Source of the DNA: Pseudomonas tumuqii
Lineage (GTDB): Bacteria > Pseudomonadota > Gammaproteobacteria > Pseudomonadales > Pseudomonadaceae
Reading direction: 5' to 3'
Assembly: GCF_013184545.1 (NCBI RefSeq)
Contig: NZ_JAAOJA010000003.1
Location: forward strand, 186,001 to 250,000
Length of the DNA: 64,000 nt
The notes beneath the pieces are model-generated. The model was not told where the DNA came from. It did not search any database and worked only from the letters and a program-made list of their open reading frames with translations. Below, in pieces: positions 61,962-64,000 of the stretch; the first letter of the stretch is position 1, and the number at the start of each line of letters is the position of its first letter. The position numbers were made by a program, and so were the translations under genes.

Positions 61962-62792
61962 ATGGGTATGCATCCCGTACAGGTGATTGCGGTGACCGGC
62001 GGCAAGGGTGGCGTCGGCAAGACCAATGTGTCGGTGAATCTGGCGCTGGCGCTGGCTGATCTCGGTCGGCGGGTAATGGTGATGGACGCCGACCTGGGTC
62101 TGGCCAATATCGACGTGCTGCTGGGCCTGACGGCCAAGCGCACGCTGGCCGATGTGATCAGTGGCGAGTGCGAACTGCGCGACGTGGTGCTGCAAGGTCC
62201 CGGCGGCATTCGTATCGTGCCCGCGGCCTCCGGCACGCAAAGCATGGTGCAGCTCTCGCCGATGCAGCATGCCGGCCTGATTCAAGCCTTCAGCGACATC
62301 AGCGAAAACCTCGATGTGCTGATCATCGACACGGCTGCCGGTATTGGCGACTCGGTGGTCAGTTTCGTCCGCGCCGCCCAGGAAGTGCTGGTGGTGGTGT
62401 GCGACGAGCCGACCTCGATCACCGATGCCTATGCCCTGATCAAGCTGCTCAACCGCGACCATGGCATGAGCCGTTTCCGCGTGCTGGCGAATATGGCGCA
62501 CAGCCCACAGGAAGGCCGCAACCTCTTTGCTAAGCTGACCAAGGTTACCGACCGCTTCCTCGACGTCGCGCTGCAATATGTCGGCGCGGTGCCTTACGAT
62601 GAATCGGTACGCAAGGCCGTGCAGAAACAGCGTGCGGTCTACGAAGCTTTCCCGCGTTCGAAGTGTTCCCTGGCGTTCAAGGCGATTGCCCAGAAAGTCG
62701 ATGCCTGGCCACTACCGGCCAATCCGCGCGGCCATCTGGAATTTTTCGTCGAGCGCCTGGTGCAGCAGCCGACCGCGGATACGGCGATATGA
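61962..62792 (+). CDS. fleN: Flagellar number regulator FleN (FlhG/MinD-like ATPase)
   Basis: ATG 61962 gives 276 residues. The deviant Walker A GGKGGVGKTN starts at G13 (K15, K20), followed by VMVMDADLGLANIDVLLGLT and LIIDTAAGIGDSVVSF. FleN restrains FleQ to give a single polar flagellum and stimulates FlhF. Its last codons overlap the fliA start (ATGA), so the two are coupled. Confidence 0.97.
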   Translation: MGMHPVQVIAVTGGKGGVGKTNVSVNLALALADLGRRVMVMDADLGLANIDVLLGLTAKRTLADVISGECELRDVVLQGPGGIRIVPAASGTQSMVQLSPMQHAGLIQAFSDISENLDVLIIDTAAGIGDSVVSFVRAAQEVLVVVCDEPTSITDAYALIKLLNRDHGMSRFRVLANMAHSPQEGRNLFAKLTKVTDRFLDVALQYVGAVPYDESVRKAVQKQRAVYEAFPRSKCSLAFKAIAQKVDAWPLPANPRGHLEFFVERLVQQPTADTAI

Positions 62793-63535
62793 CAGCAGCT
62801 TCTGGACTCCGTATGTACAGCAAGGCTCAGACCCAGGACGCCCAGCACCAGTTGATCGAGCGCCACGCGCCCTTGGTCAAGCGGATTGCCTATCACTTGT
62901 TGGCGCGCTTGCCGGCCAACGTACAGGTGGATGACTTGATCCAGGCCGGTATGCTTGGCCTGCTCGAAGCCTCGAAGAAATACGACTCCAGCAAAGGTGC
63001 CAGTTTCGAAACCTTCGCCGGCATCCGCATTCGCGGCTCGATGCTCGATGAGGTGCGCAAAGGCGATTGGGCGCCGCGTTCGGTGCATCGCAACAGCCGC
63101 ATGGTCAGCGACGCCATTCGGGTAATTGAAGCTAGAACCGGTCGCGACGCTAAAGATCAAGAGGTTGCGGCCGAACTCCAATTGAGTCTCGAGGATTACT
63201 ACGGCATCCTTGGCGACACTTTGGGCAGTCGGCTGTTCAGTTTCGACGATCTGTTGCAGGACGGCGAACATGGCGGGCTGCACGAAGACGCCAGCTCCAC
63301 CCACCCCGAACCCTCGCGAGAACTGGAGGACGAGCGCTTCCAGGCGGCGTTGGCCGATGCCATCGGCCACTTGCCCGAGCGGGAGCGGCTGGTGTTGGCG
63401 CTGTATTACGATGAGGAATTGAACCTCAAGGAAATTGGTGAGGTTCTGGGGGTTAGCGAATCGCGCGTCAGCCAGTTGCATAGCCAGTGTGCCGCACGCT
63501 TGCGGGCACGCCTGGGGGAATGGCGAGCGAGCTGA
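62789..63535 (+). CDS. fliA: RNA polymerase sigma-28 factor FliA
   Basis: ATG 62789 overlaps the fleN stop and gives 248 residues. Region 2 (HAPLVKRIAYHLLARLPANV; GLLEASKKYDSSKGASFETF), region 3 and the region 4 HTH (LNLKEIGEVLGVSESRVSQL) are intact. FliA drives fliC, flgM and chemotaxis genes; three matching promoters occur in this window. FlgM is its anti-sigma factor. Confidence 0.98.
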   Translation: MTAASGLRMYSKAQTQDAQHQLIERHAPLVKRIAYHLLARLPANVQVDDLIQAGMLGLLEASKKYDSSKGASFETFAGIRIRGSMLDEVRKGDWAPRSVHRNSRMVSDAIRVIEARTGRDAKDQEVAAELQLSLEDYYGILGDTLGSRLFSFDDLLQDGEHGGLHEDASSTHPEPSRELEDERFQAALADAIGHLPERERLVLALYYDEELNLKEIGEVLGVSESRVSQLHSQCAARLRARLGEWRAS

Positions 63536-63670
63536 GCAGTTAAATCAGCAGTCCGTTGGAAAACCAGCGAAATAGTTTTGCGGCGGCCTGTCAGGCCGGT
63601 TTCACGATTGAAAGCGTGCCCAGGTGCTGGGTTCGTTTGGGACTGTACGGAGGTCGACTTGGACAAAAAC

Positions 63671-64000
63671 ATGAAAATCCTCATCGTTGATGACTTTTCA
63701 ACGATGCGCCGGATCATCAAGAACCTCCTGCGCGACTTGGGGTTCACCAATACCGCAGAGGCCGATGATGGCACCACTGCGCTGCCGATGCTGCACAGCG
63801 GCAGTTTCGATTTTCTGGTGACTGACTGGAATATGCCAGGCATGACCGGGATCGACTTGTTGCGTGCGGTGCGCGCCGACGATCGCCTGAAGCACCTGCC
63901 GGTGTTGATGGTGACCGCTGAAGCGAAACGCGATCAGATCATCGAGGCCGCACAAGCCGGGGTGAATGGCTATGTGGTCAAACCGTTCACAGCCCAGGTG
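63671..64000 (+). CDS. cheY: Chemotaxis response regulator CheY, partial
   Basis: 110 codons are visible before the right edge; a full CheY has about 124. Acidic pocket D7/D8, phospho-acceptor D52 in [12 protein letters not shown]82 and K104 are all present. ATG 63671 matches known CheY N-termini ([19 protein letters not shown]), but CGGAGG at 63648 is well spaced only for the in-frame TTG at 63659, which would add MDKN. It follows fliA by 135 bp; a small hairpin (CGGCCTG/CAGGCCG) near 63584 lies in the gap. Confidence 0.97.
   Translation, partial: MKILIVDDFSTMRRIIKNLLRDLGFTNTAEADDGTTALPMLHSGSFDFLVTDWNMPGMTGIDLLRAVRADDRLKHLPVLMVTAEAKRDQIIEAAQAGVNGYVVKPFTAQV

Noticed and set aside
63560..63670. 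Sigma-28 promoter upstream of cheY
   Set aside because: No TAAAGTTT/GCCGATAA pair with N11 spacing was found; cheY may be read from the fliA transcript.

Overview
The window is a nearly complete, contiguous flagellar and chemotaxis locus of a Pseudomonas-type gammaproteobacterium. This rests on several things: the P. aeruginosa-style regulators FleQ, FleSR and FleN next to FlhF and FliA; the HsbA/HsbR/HptB module; protein lengths matching known Pseudomonas homologues (for example FleQ 490 aa, FlgB 135 aa); high G+C codon use; and a Pseudomonas-type REP sequence (TGTAGGAGCCAGCTTGCTGG). The species is not identifiable by eye.

Layout. Positions 1-6703 are non-flagellar: the 3' end of a DUF4432 protein, a YceH-like protein, a secreted protein made of nine 13-residue repeats (minus strand), a glutamine-synthetase family gene, an MFS transporter and a TIGR04283/TIGR04282 transferase pair. 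Positions 6868-9680 (minus) hold a YcgR-like PilZ brake, FlgN, FlgM and FlgA. From 9757 to the end everything reads on the plus strand: cheV-cheR, flgBCDE, flgFGHIJKL, a six-gene flagellin glycosylation cluster, fliC-flaG-fliD-fliS-like, a second fliS plus a fliT-like gene, fleQ, fleSR, fliEFGHIJ, hsbA-hsbR-hptB, fliK, fliLMNOPQR-flhB, flhA-flhF-fleN-fliA and the start of cheY.

Regulation can be read in the DNA. Sigma-54 elements (GG-N10-GC) precede flgA, flgB, flgF, the glycosylation cluster, fleS, fliE, fliK, fliL and flhA, with a degenerate one before fliD. Sigma-28 (FliA) elements precede flgM, fliC and the second fliS. This fits the known hierarchy: FleQ with RpoN switches on fleSR and early basal-body/export genes, FleR with RpoN the hook and rod genes, and FliA the filament genes once FlgM is exported. 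FleN and FlhF set number and position, and Hsb/HptB with the PilZ protein link to surface-behaviour control.

Several gaps between operons hold copies of an interspersed repeat family (core GATGGGTATCGCTGCGCTCA), and fleQ is bracketed by two copies of a second, palindromic element. The most unusual parts are the compact glycosylation cluster with its own sigma-54 promoter, the four-module glycosyltransferase, the 13-residue-repeat exported protein and the sigma-54 promoter placed almost on the flgA start codon.
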